A DNA stretch of 64,000 nt from Endozoicomonas sp. NE40 (GTDB lineage: Bacteria > Pseudomonadota > Gammaproteobacteria > Pseudomonadales > Endozoicomonadaceae): the NCBI RefSeq assembly GCF_040549045.1, contig NZ_JBEWTB010000002.1, forward strand, positions 2,511,001 through 2,575,000, written 5' to 3'. The notes beneath the pieces were generated by a model, which was not told the DNA's origin, made no database searches, and was given only the letters and a program-made list of their open reading frames with translations. Below are positions 1 through 8,178 of the stretch, piece after piece. The translations under genes were made by a program, and so were the position numbers. Positions within the stretch are counted from its first letter, which is position 1. Each line of letters starts with the position of its first letter.

Positions 1-353
1 TGGAAGCCGACCTTCATAATCTGGCACCGGCCGTGGGCGAAGTAAATGGCGACCGATCCAACTACCGGTTTGGCTTTCTTCTCGACACACCGGAAATGTA
101 CGGACAGTGTGACTTCAAAGTGAACTTCAAAGAACGTAAGGCGCAGCCACCCATAGCCAAGCGGGGCAAAATTGCCCGAATTTACCTGTATATGGAGGAC
201 CGTTATCCGTTCAAACTGAGTGACGGTCAGCGCAAGCTTTACGAAGCCTGGGACAAACTGTATCCGCCAACAGAGTGGGAGCTTCAGCGCAATGACAAGA
301 TTTCGAGGGTTCAGGGCTGGGAGAACCCTTACGTTTCAGCACACGCCGGATAG
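1..353 (+). CDS. endA: Endonuclease I (EndA/Vvn-type DNase), 3' part only
   Basis: This is the C-terminal part of a gene that starts before the window; the open frame runs from base 3 to a TAG at 351-353. The visible protein begins with a DLHNL block followed by EVNGDRSN, the signature of the endonuclease I family: small periplasmic or secreted nucleases that cut DNA and RNA nonspecifically. It continues with the family's terminal pattern of Arg- and Trp-rich segments (RIYLYMEDRY, EWELQRN). An apparent GTG start at base 33 lies inside the conserved core and is not the real start. The signal peptide and the beta-beta-alpha metal (His/Asn) active site would lie mostly upstream, so export cannot be judged here. 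parC follows 59 bp downstream on the same strand. Confidence 0.85.
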   Translation, partial: EADLHNLAPAVGEVNGDRSNYRFGFLLDTPEMYGQCDFKVNFKERKAQPPIAKRGKIARIYLYMEDRYPFKLSDGQRKLYEAWDKLYPPTEWELQRNDKISRVQGWENPYVSAHAG

Positions 354-412
354 TCTGACTCTTAGGTATGATATTATAACTCGATTCATTAACGCTTCCG
401 GATTTTATCAGA

Positions 413-2668
413 ATGGAACAAACCGTTATTGGCGACGACGGAATAGAACGCCAGTCATTGCGTGCGTACACAGAAAGTGCCTATCTGAATTATTCCATGT
501 ACGTCATTCTGGATCGGGCTCTGCCTCATATTGGCGACGGGCTTAAGCCGGTACAGCGTCGTATTGTCTATGCGATGAGTGAACTGGGTCTTAAAAATAC
601 GGCCAAGTTCAAAAAGTCTGCCCGTACCGTGGGTGATGTACTGGGTAAGTTTCATCCCCATGGCGACAGCGCCTGTTACGAAGCCATGGTGCTTATGGCA
701 CAGCCATTTTCCTATCGTTATACGCTGGTGGATGGTCAGGGCAACTGGGGTTCTCCTGACGACCCCAAGTCGTTTGCGGCGATGCGTTACACCGAATCCC
801 GCCTGACAAAGTATTCGGATGTTCTTCTGGGTGAGCTGGGACAGGGAACCGTAGACTGGGAACCCAACTTCGATGGCACGCTGGAAGAACCTTCCATTCT
901 GCCAGCCCGCCTGCCCAACCTGCTGCTGAACGGTACTACGGGTATTGCGGTTGGCATGGCGACTGACGTTCCTCCCCACAATCTGAGCGAAGTTGCCGAT
1001 GCCTGTGTGCATTTGCTGGACAATCCGAAGGCAACGATTGCAGAGCTGGTTGAGCATATTCAGGGGCCGGACTATCCGACAGAAGCTGAAATCATCACGC
1101 CCCGTGAAGACATTCTTAAAATGTACGAGCAGGGGCGTGGCTCTGTCCGGATGCGTGCGGTTTATCAGAAGGAATCGGGCGATATCATTATCACCGCCCT
1201 GCCCCACCAGTGTTCAGGTGCCAAGGTGCTGGAGCAGATTGCAGCCCAGATGCAGGCGAAAAAACTGCCAATGGTGGCTGACCTGCGTGATGAGTCTGAC
1301 CATGAAAACCCTACCCGTCTGGTGATTGTCCCCAAGTCCAGCCGCATTGATGTAGAAGGTCTGATGAATCACCTGTTCGCCACCACTGATCTGGAAAAGA
1401 CCTATCGGGTCAATATGAACATGATTGGTGTGAATGGTCGCCCACAGGTTAAGTCGCTGGATCGTATGCTGACCGAATGGTTGTCGTGGCGGACTGACAC
1501 GGTACGCCGTCGTTTGCAGTATCGTCTCGACAAGGTGCTGGCACGGCTGCATATTCTGGAAGGCTTGCTGGTAGCTTTCCTGAATATCGATGAAGTGATC
1601 GACATTATACGCAGTGAAGACAAACCCAAAGCCGCCCTGATGGCAAAATTCGGGCTGTCTGAGTTGCAGGCAGACGCCATTCTGGAAATCAAGCTGCGTC
1701 AGCTGGCAAAGCTGGAAGAGATGAAGATCCGTGCCGAGCAGGAAGAGCTGGATAATGAACGTAAGCAGCTGGAACTGGTATTAAGCTCCGAGCGTCGTTT
1801 GAAGACCCTGATCAAAAAAGAAATTGTTGCGGATAAAGAACAGTATGGCGATGAGCGCCGTTCTCCCATTGAACAGCGTCAGGAAGCCAGAGCTTTGTCT
1901 GAGACAGACCTGATGAGTTCAGAACCTGTCACCATCATTCTGTCGGAAAAAGGCTGGGTGCGTTGTGCCAAAGGCCATGAAGTCGACCCTTCTACCATGA
2001 ACTACAAGTCGGGTGATAAATATCGACTGTCGGCACGGGGCAAGAGTAATCAGTCGTCTGTCTTTATCGACTCAACCGGACGAGCCTACTCGGTTCAAAC
2101 CCATAGCCTGCCCTCTGCCCGTGGTCAGGGCGAGCCTTTGACGGGACGTGTCAATCCGCCTTCCGGTGCAACCTTTGAAGGGTTATGCGTGGGCGATACC
2201 AGTGACTGTTACCTGATGGCATCAGACGCCGGTTATGGGTTTGTGGTTCAGCACGGCGATATGGTCAGCAAGAACAAAGCCGGTAAGGCGCTTCTTACTC
2301 TGCCCAAAAATGCCAGAGTGATGTCGCCTGTCCCCGTACAGGGTGAAGAACAGCTGCTGGCGGCCATTACCAATGAAGGCAGAATGTTGGTATTCCCATT
2401 GTCTGAGTTGCCGAAACTTGGTCGGGGCAAGGGTAACAAAATTATCAGTATCGCAACGGCAAGGGCGGCAGAGCGGGTTGAAATTCTGGTTGGCCTGGCG
2501 GTCTTCAGCAAAGACGATTCACTGGTGCTGCGGGCGGGGAAACGTCATGTGACGCTGAAACCGGCAGACCTGGAACACTATCATGGTGAGCGTGGGCGTA
2601 GGGGTAACAAGTTGCCCAGAGGTTTCCAGAAAGTAGATAGTGTTGAAGTGGCAGGCGACAGTGAATAG
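413..2668 (+). CDS. parC: DNA topoisomerase IV subunit A
   Basis: ParC is the DNA-cleaving subunit of topoisomerase IV, which decatenates daughter chromosomes together with ParE. The 751-residue length matches the family. The N-terminal breakage-reunion domain holds the active-site Tyr126 in AAMRYTESRL. The quinolone-resistance region at residues 81-92 (HPHGDSACYEAM) has the susceptible-type Ser86 and Glu90, equivalent to E. coli Ser80 and Glu84, so no resistance change is visible. The C-terminal part (about residue 500 onward) is the DNA-wrapping beta-pinwheel. parE is not in the window. The gene ends about 40 bp from a convergent TetR-type gene. Confidence 0.97.
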   Translation: MEQTVIGDDGIERQSLRAYTESAYLNYSMYVILDRALPHIGDGLKPVQRRIVYAMSELGLKNTAKFKKSARTVGDVLGKFHPHGDSACYEAMVLMAQPFSYRYTLVDGQGNWGSPDDPKSFAAMRYTESRLTKYSDVLLGELGQGTVDWEPNFDGTLEEPSILPARLPNLLLNGTTGIAVGMATDVPPHNLSEVADACVHLLDNPKATIAELVEHIQGPDYPTEAEIITPREDILKMYEQGRGSVRMRAVYQKESGDIIITALPHQCSGAKVLEQIAAQMQAKKLPMVADLRDESDHENPTRLVIVPKSSRIDVEGLMNHLFATTDLEKTYRVNMNMIGVNGRPQVKSLDRMLTEWLSWRTDTVRRRLQYRLDKVLARLHILEGLLVAFLNIDEVIDIIRSEDKPKAALMAKFGLSELQADAILEIKLRQLAKLEEMKIRAEQEELDNERKQLELVLSSERRLKTLIKKEIVADKEQYGDERRSPIEQRQEARALSETDLMSSEPVTIILSEKGWVRCAKGHEVDPSTMNYKSGDKYRLSARGKSNQSSVFIDSTGRAYSVQTHSLPSARGQGEPLTGRVNPPSGATFEGLCVGDTSDCYLMASDAGYGFVVQHGDMVSKNKAGKALLTLPKNARVMSPVPVQGEEQLLAAITNEGRMLVFPLSELPKLGRGKGNKIISIATARAAERVEILVGLAVFSKDDSLVLRAGKRHVTLKPADLEHYHGERGRRGNKLPRGFQKVDSVEVAGDSE

Positions 2669-2710
2669 TTAAATTCACTGCCCTGTCTGCAGGACGTGGT
2701 GGGGAAAGTG

Positions 2711-3370
2711 TTAAGCCCTGATACCACAGCCTTTGATAACCAGGTTGCACAGATGATCGGTTGCAGCCTGGATATCTTTCTCACTGAGTTCTTCCTTCCC
2801 TAAGACAGTGGCTACCTGGGGGTTGTAGTCCACATAATATTGTGTGGTGGCCCAGATGGTAAACAACAGATGCAACGGGTCGACCGGATCCATTTTTCCC
2901 AAGTCAATCCATGCCTGAATCACTCTGGATTTGTCGTCGATCCAGTCTTTAAAGTGTTTGAAGTGTTCTTTAAGGTGCTGACCTCCGTGAAGGATTTCAC
3001 TGCTGAAAATGCGGGAAGCACTGGAATGAGCCAGGCAGTATCGCATCTTGGCGTTAATGTATTGTCGTAATGCTCTGGCTGGATCGTCCTCCGGATTCAG
3101 TCCGCTGAAAACCGCTTCCCACAAGTCCATTATGTGGGACAGCACAGCACTGTACAGATCCATTTTGCTGTTGAAGTAGTAGTGTACATTGGCTTTAGGA
3201 AGCCCTGCCCGGTTCGCGATGTCACGGATCGAAGCCCCTTTGAACCCACTGATCACAAATTCGTCTTCAGCGGCTTTGAGTATGACCTGGATATTTTTCT
3301 GTCGGACCCGGCTGGTCTTTATTCCTGTATGCCCAATAGTGGACGCAGAAGATTGCATGACAGGTACCAT
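2711..3370 (-). CDS. TetR/AcrR family regulator, RutR-like
   Basis: This is a one-component transcription repressor of 219 residues. An N-terminal helix-turn-helix lies at about residues 25-75 with the canonical TetR core (IRDIANRAGLPKANVHYYFNSKMDLY). The C-terminal ligand domain, with the HLLFTIWATTQYYVDY segment, resembles the RutR (YcdC-like) subgroup whose founding member senses uracil/thymine. No pyrimidine-utilisation genes lie nearby, so the ligand is unknown. The gene lies 186 bp downstream of fre on the same strand and converges with parC. The start is uncertain: an ATG four codons further in (3358) is equally possible and neither has a convincing ribosome-binding site. Confidence 0.85.
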   Translation of the reverse strand: MVPVMQSSASTIGHTGIKTSRVRQKNIQVILKAAEDEFVISGFKGASIRDIANRAGLPKANVHYYFNSKMDLYSAVLSHIMDLWEAVFSGLNPEDDPARALRQYINAKMRYCLAHSSASRIFSSEILHGGQHLKEHFKHFKDWIDDKSRVIQAWIDLGKMDPVDPLHLLFTIWATTQYYVDYNPQVATVLGKEELSEKDIQAATDHLCNLVIKGCGIRA

Positions 3371-3556
3371 GTTTACGTTGTGAGTTATGACGGTCGAGTA
3401 CCAATATAGACAAGGGTTACATAATTGCCATTCAATAACGGCAGTTTTTAAACGTCGAATGACTTATAAACGAAAGAGGGTAGTTAATATAAAATAATTA
3501 TTATTCAGTTAAATAGAGATAAGAATGAAGTAGCAGTAGTCGACTGTCGTTTTAAA

Positions 3557-4291
3557 TCAAGGTCTGGGTGCATAAGCAAAAACATCTGAGTGCATGCTTT
3601 TTCGATTAAAGCCAGCCCTTTCAATAGCGTCAACCGTCGTGTAAACCATTTGTGGCGATCCGCTCAGATATATATGACCCGTGAGCAGCCGGTCTTTGTC
3701 AGCCAGGATGGCATGGTAGAGTAAACCGTGACGCCCACACCAGTCGTCATCGGCAACGGCATCACTGACTACCGGGTGGTAATGAATGCCTCTGGCTGAC
3801 CATTCCACAGGCAGGTAGGGCTGGTAGAAGCCAGCAGGCGTGCGAGCCCCCCAGTACAGGTAGATGTCTCCGGAGTGTTTCAGGTTCAGACAGTGTTCTA
3901 TCATGCTTTTCATCTGGGCAAAGCCTGTACCTGCCGCAATAAACACCAGAGGCGTCTCCGGCAGAGGCTCTGGCAGAAAGCAGTTGCCTGAAGGCATGCG
4001 AACATCAACGCATCCGTTGTCAAACAGATCAAACAGTGAAGCGGAGTTTGGGCTGTCTGGCAACTTCTGTATGTGCAGTTCCAGTGCTTCCTGCTGGTGT
4101 AATGGTGCGGAAGCAATGGAAAAGGCACAGGGCTGTTTATTGGGTAAAAGAATTTCCAGGTATTGCCCGGCTCGGTAAGGCGGTACAAAACCTGACCGGG
4201 GTTTCAGGATAATCCGGTAAACGTCGGAACCTGCCGGATGAATGTCGGTTACATCAAAAGCCTGTTCCGAAACGTTATTGTCCATTGTCAT
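3557..4291 (-). CDS. fre: NAD(P)H-flavin reductase
   Basis: A 244-residue member of the Fre/LuxG branch of the ferredoxin-reductase superfamily, predicted to reduce free flavins with NAD(P)H in the cytoplasm. The N-terminal beta-barrel (residues 10-100) contains YRAGQYLEI and the flavin-binding block. The NAD domain follows, with VFIAAGTGFAQMKSM and YWGARTP. In E. coli Fre the flavin block reads RPFSMAS; here it is CAFSIAS, so the usual Arg-Pro is replaced by Cys-Ala. The start ATG overlaps the ubiD stop (TAATG), indicating translational coupling. Fre has long been linked to the UbiD decarboxylation step, and the coupling fits flavin supply for prenyl-FMN chemistry (inference). Confidence 0.9.
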   Translation of the reverse strand: MTMDNNVSEQAFDVTDIHPAGSDVYRIILKPRSGFVPPYRAGQYLEILLPNKQPCAFSIASAPLHQQEALELHIQKLPDSPNSASLFDLFDNGCVDVRMPSGNCFLPEPLPETPLVFIAAGTGFAQMKSMIEHCLNLKHSGDIYLYWGARTPAGFYQPYLPVEWSARGIHYHPVVSDAVADDDWCGRHGLLYHAILADKDRLLTGHIYLSGSPQMVYTTVDAIERAGFNRKSMHSDVFAYAPRP

Positions 4292-5766
4292 TATTCCTCT
4301 GGAAAAATGCCCAGTTCCTGCCAGCGATCATCGACCCGGTTTTTAATGTCATCGCTCATGGTGATGACCCGGCCCCACTCCCGGTCCGTTTCACCCTGCC
4401 ATTTATTGGTTGCGTCAAAACCCACCTTTGAACCTAAGCCAGCGACAGGAGAGGCAAAGTCCAGGTAATCAATGGGCGTGTTTTCAATAAACACGGAGTC
4501 CCGTTTGGGGTCCATTCTGGTGGTCATTGCCCATATTACGTCGTTCCAGTCCCGAGCATTCACGTCATCGTCGGTCACGATCACGAACTTGGTGTACATA
4601 AACTGTCTGAGAAAAGACCATACTCCCAGCATAATACGCTTGGCGTGACCCGGATACTCTTTGCGCATGGTAACAACGGCCATGCGATAGGAGCAGCCTT
4701 CCGGTGGCAGGTAGAAATCCACAATTTCCGGAAACTGCTTTTTCAGAATCGGAACAAACACTTCGTTCAGCGCGACCCCAAGTACAGCGGGCTCATCGGG
4801 TGGACGGCCTGTATAGGTGCTGTGGTAGATCGGGTCTTTGCGATGGGTGATGCAGTCAACAGTGAACACCGGGAACGATTCGACTTCGTTGTAATAGCCG
4901 GTATGGTCACCATAGGGGCCTTCTTCTGCCATTTCCCCCGGATGGATATGCCCTTCCAGAACAAATTCGGCACTGGCTGGTACCTGCAGGTCGCTGGTTT
5001 TACATTTGACCAGCTCGGTTCGGGAACCACGCAGAAGACCTGCAAATGCATACTCTGACAGAGAATCCGGAACCGGTGTCACAGCACCAAGAATGGTGGC
5101 CGGGTCTGCGCCTAATGCAACGGCAACAGGAAAAGGCTTATCCGGATGTTTCTGCTGCCAGTCCCTGTAATCAAGAGCGCCGCCACGATGAGACAGCCAG
5201 CGCATAATCAGCTTGTTGGGTCCAAGCAACTGCTGGCGATAGATGCCCAGGTTCTGGCGGTCTTTTTCAGGACCTTTCGTGATAACCAGAGGCCAGGTAA
5301 CAAGGGGTGCTGCATCGCCGGGCCAGCAGGTTTGTATGGGCAATCGGGTTAAATCAACCTCATCACCTTTCAGAACCACTTCCTGACAGGGAGCGTTGTT
5401 GACCACCCTGGGACCCATGTTTAAAACCTGCTTGAAAATCGGAAGCTTCTGCAATGCATCTTTAAAGCCTTTGGGTGGGTCAGGCTCTTTAAGGTAAGCG
5501 AGTAACTGCCCGACTTCTTTCAGGGCGCTGACATTGTCCTGCCCCATTCCCAGGGCAACTCGTCGTGGTGTGCCAAACAGGTTGGTTAATACCGGCGTAT
5601 CAAAGCCTTTGGGGTTTTCAAACAGTAGCGCCGGTCCCTTTTTACGCAGGGTTCGGTCGCTGATCTCGGTCATTTCCAGGTAAGGGTCGACTTCAGCGGT
5701 AATTCGCTTCAGTTCGCCCTGCTGTTCCAGCAATTGGATAAAATCTCGAAGGTCCCTGTATTTCAT
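4291..5766 (-). CDS. ubiD: 4-hydroxy-3-polyprenylbenzoate decarboxylase
   Basis: UbiD decarboxylates the ubiquinone precursor 3-polyprenyl-4-hydroxybenzoate using prenylated FMN made by UbiX. The protein is 491 residues from the chosen start, close to E. coli UbiD (about 497). The opening MKYRDLRDFIQLLEQQGELK matches the family N-terminus, as do ALLFENPKG and the Glu-rich active-site region around PYGDHTGYYNEVESFPV. An upstream in-frame ATG at 5850 would add 28 residues, but that stretch lies over a perfect 12-bp stem hairpin and has no family match, so ATG 5766 is preferred. It lies downstream of rho and is coupled to fre. Confidence 0.95.
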   Translation of the reverse strand: MKYRDLRDFIQLLEQQGELKRITAEVDPYLEMTEISDRTLRKKGPALLFENPKGFDTPVLTNLFGTPRRVALGMGQDNVSALKEVGQLLAYLKEPDPPKGFKDALQKLPIFKQVLNMGPRVVNNAPCQEVVLKGDEVDLTRLPIQTCWPGDAAPLVTWPLVITKGPEKDRQNLGIYRQQLLGPNKLIMRWLSHRGGALDYRDWQQKHPDKPFPVAVALGADPATILGAVTPVPDSLSEYAFAGLLRGSRTELVKCKTSDLQVPASAEFVLEGHIHPGEMAEEGPYGDHTGYYNEVESFPVFTVDCITHRKDPIYHSTYTGRPPDEPAVLGVALNEVFVPILKKQFPEIVDFYLPPEGCSYRMAVVTMRKEYPGHAKRIMLGVWSFLRQFMYTKFVIVTDDDVNARDWNDVIWAMTTRMDPKRDSVFIENTPIDYLDFASPVAGLGSKVGFDATNKWQGETDREWGRVITMSDDIKNRVDDRWQELGIFPEE

Positions 5767-5832
5767 GGATTCTACTGCCGGGAGGTTATCGTTATAGGGA
5801 ACTGATTGTGTTGTTATCAGGGAGGGAGACTC

Positions 5833-5871
5833 TTCTACAGAAACGGCCACGGGGTAGCTGTTTCTGTAGAA
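5833..5871. terminator. 12-bp stem hairpin between rho and ubiD
   Basis: A perfect inverted repeat (TTCTACAGAAAC at 5833-5844, GTTTCTGTAGAA at 5860-5871) with a 15-nt loop begins 13 bases past the rho stop codon. On the minus strand it is preceded by a pyrimidine-rich run but is not followed by a U-tract, so it is a transcript-stabilising or processing hairpin, or a weak terminator, rather than a canonical intrinsic terminator. Confidence 0.5.
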
Positions 5872-5883
5872 AAAGAAGAAGAC

Positions 5884-7143
5884 TTACTTGCGCTTCATGG
5901 CCTGGAAGAATTCTTCATTGGTCTTGGTGTGCTTCATACGATCCAGCAGGAATTCAACGGCCTGGATTTCGTCCATCGGGTGCAGGATCTTACGCAGAAT
6001 CCACATGCGCTGCAGTTCTTCTTCCGTGGTCAGCAGGTCTTCACGACGGGTACCGGACTTGTTAATACCGATAGCCGGGAACACACGCTTTTCAGCGATG
6101 CGACGGTCGAGGTTCAGTTCCATGTTACCGGTACCTTTGAATTCCTCAAAGATCACTTCGTCCATCTTGGAGCCGGTATCCACCAGTGCAGTGGCTACGA
6201 TGGTCAGGCTGCCGCCTTCTTCAATGTTACGGGCAGCACCAAAGAAACGCTTAGGACGTTCCAGGGCGTGGGCATCCACACCACCGGTCAGAACCTTGCC
6301 GGAAGATGGAATGACGGTGTTGTAAGCGCGTGCCAGACGGGTAATGGAGTCGAGCAGGATGACAACGTCTTTCTTGTGTTCAACCAGGCGCTTGGCCTTC
6401 TCCAGTACCATTTCGGCCACCTGAACGTGACGTGATGGTGGTTCGTCAAACGTGGACGCGACCACTTCGCCACGAACGGAACGTGCCATCTCTGTCACTT
6501 CCTCAGGACGTTCGTCGATCAGCAGTACAATCAGGTGACATTCAGGGTTGTTACGGGTGATGTTGGCTGCAATATTTTGCAGCATCAGGGTTTTACCGGC
6601 TTTTGGCGGGGATACGATCAGACCGCGCTGACCTTTGCCGATTGGGGAGACCAGATCAATAATTCGACCGGTCAGGTCTTCTGTAGAACCGTTGCCCATT
6701 TCCATCACCAGACGATCCTGTGGGAACAGTGGCGTCAGGTTTTCAAACAGAATTTTGTTGCGGGCATTTTCAGGCTGATCAAAATTAATTTCGTTAACTT
6801 TCAGCAGCGCGAAATAACGCTCGCCTTCTTTTGGCGGGCGAATTTTACCAGAGATGCTGTCGCCGGTTCTAAGGTTAAAACGGCGAATCTGGCTTGGGGA
6901 TACGTAAATATCATCAGGGCCTGCCAGATAGGAACTGTCGGCAGAGCGCAGGAAACCAAAGCCGTCCTGGAGAATTTCCAGAACGCCTTCGCCAAAGATG
7001 TCTTCCCCGCTGCGGGCATGGCGCTTGAGGATAGAGAATATTACGTCCTGCTTTCGTGAACGGGCGAGGTTGTCCAGGCCCATTTCATTGGCTTTTGCCA
7101 GAAGCTCAGGAACAGATTGTTTCTTCAGTTCGGTAAGATGCAT
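5884..7143 (-). CDS. rho: Transcription termination factor Rho
   Basis: Rho is the hexameric RNA-dependent ATPase that ends many transcripts. At 419 residues it has the standard length. Residues 1-45 form the N-terminal helical domain. The cold-shock-like RNA-binding domain follows (about 50-120, with GDGFGFLRS in the form ILQDGFGFLRSAD). The ATPase domain has Walker A SPPKAGKT (near residue 180), Walker B region VILLDSITRLARAYN, and the Q/R-loop segment with LTGGVDAHAL. The gene lies downstream of trxA in the order trxA-rho, as in E. coli. A 514-bp leader precedes it, compatible with the autogenous control known for rho, though no specific attenuator could be recognised. Confidence 0.98.
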   Translation of the reverse strand: MHLTELKKQSVPELLAKANEMGLDNLARSRKQDVIFSILKRHARSGEDIFGEGVLEILQDGFGFLRSADSSYLAGPDDIYVSPSQIRRFNLRTGDSISGKIRPPKEGERYFALLKVNEINFDQPENARNKILFENLTPLFPQDRLVMEMGNGSTEDLTGRIIDLVSPIGKGQRGLIVSPPKAGKTLMLQNIAANITRNNPECHLIVLLIDERPEEVTEMARSVRGEVVASTFDEPPSRHVQVAEMVLEKAKRLVEHKKDVVILLDSITRLARAYNTVIPSSGKVLTGGVDAHALERPKRFFGAARNIEEGGSLTIVATALVDTGSKMDEVIFEEFKGTGNMELNLDRRIAEKRVFPAIGINKSGTRREDLLTTEEELQRMWILRKILHPMDEIQAVEFLLDRMKHTKTNEEFFQAMKRK

Positions 7144-7657
7144 AACAGTTTGAGAACGTTATATTGAAAGGTAGTGGCCGTCGTAGTTGCAGGAAAATCA
7201 GGTATTATTGAGATTATTATAATCAGGATCGCTTAATGCCGATCCCTGCGAAAGCTGTTTACAGCCTTCCAGCTACAGCCCGATATTTAGGTCATGTTAT
7301 TGAATTAAGTGAGTGTTGGCTCGAAAGAATTCAAAACAAGCCTGGCCGGAAATAATTCTATTGACTGTCATTGTACCAATTTATCAACCGTTGGCATCTG
7401 ACATGTGTCACTTCGACAGTCTATATCCTTTTCTGGAAAATAATCAAGAACTAGTGTCTCGTCAACTTTAAATAGGTTTTATTATTCTTTTTTCTACTTT
7501 CTACTCAGAATATTGAAAGGTCTGTCTGAGTTACATTGACGAACATAGCGCAATGCTGAAACGAACGCAATGCTGGTGCAGGCATCAGGCAGACCGCCGG
7601 ATGAAAATACCAAAATAACATCCGGCCATTTCTGGCTTGCCTATTCCCTGAAAATGA
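7144..7657 (-). promoter_or_regulatory. Long rho leader / trxA-rho intergenic region
   Basis: This gene-free stretch of 514 bp lies between trxA and rho, both on the minus strand. It is AT-rich near rho. Close to trxA it holds an 8-bp perfect hairpin (GCCGGATG at 7596-7603, CATCCGGC at 7619-7626) about 30 bases past the trxA stop, likely ending or stabilising the trxA transcript though without a U-run. No small ORF with a convincing ribosome-binding site was found. By analogy with E. coli, where the rho leader mediates Rho autoregulation, it probably contains the rho promoter and leader (inference). Confidence 0.35.
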
Positions 7658-7981
7658 TCAAAGGTTACTGTCCAGAAATGCGGTCAGCTGGGATTTTGAC
7701 AGAGCGCCGACTTTAGTCGCTTCAACGTTGCCGCCCTTGAACAACATCAGGGTCGGGATACCGCGTACACCGTATTTGGGTGGAGTGGCTTCGTTTTCGT
7801 CGATGTTCAGTTTGCAGATCGTCAGTTTGCCGTCGTAGTCCTGGGCAATTTCATCCAGAACCGGAGCAATCATTTTGCAGGGGCCGCACCACTCTGCCCA
7901 GTAGTCGACCAGTACCGGTCCGTCAGCCTTCAGTACGTCCTCTTCGAAGGAAGCGTCTGTCACATTGACAATATCGCTCAT
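7658..7981 (-). CDS. trxA: Thioredoxin 1
   Basis: A cytoplasmic protein-disulfide reductase of 107 residues with the active-site WCGPC motif (Cys32 and Cys35) after VLVDYWAE, and the cis-Pro loop in RGIPTLMLFKGG. It is the standard bacterial thioredoxin in length and sequence. A good ribosome-binding site (AGGAG) lies 9 bases before the ATG. The gene is divergent from ppx and upstream of rho, the usual pseudomonad-type arrangement ppx/trxA-rho. Confidence 0.98.
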   Translation of the reverse strand: MSDIVNVTDASFEEDVLKADGPVLVDYWAEWCGPCKMIAPVLDEIAQDYDGKLTICKLNIDENEATPPKYGVRGIPTLMLFKGGNVEATKVGALSKSQLTAFLDSNL

Positions 7982-8178
7982 GGAATGGGTCTCCTAGCCA
8001 TTTGCATTCAGTTTCGAAATCATAGCAAACGGTCTGCCTGAGAAACAATTGTTCGAATTTTTAAATTTGCATGGTTTTGCAGGATCAGCCAGGAATTAAT
8101 GATCTGTTATGTGAGACAAGCCACCTTCTGTTATGCTGAGTCCGGCTTTCAGGTAAAAAAACCTTGCAGTAAAGGATC

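Noticed and set aside
455..1207. 250-codon minus-strand frame inside parC
   Set aside because: It is wholly antisense to a conserved gene, with no family match and His/Arg-rich shadow composition.
5767..5850. Extended ubiD start at ATG 5850
   Set aside because: The extra residues do not match UbiD and fall on a perfect hairpin; the family N-terminus begins at ATG 5766.
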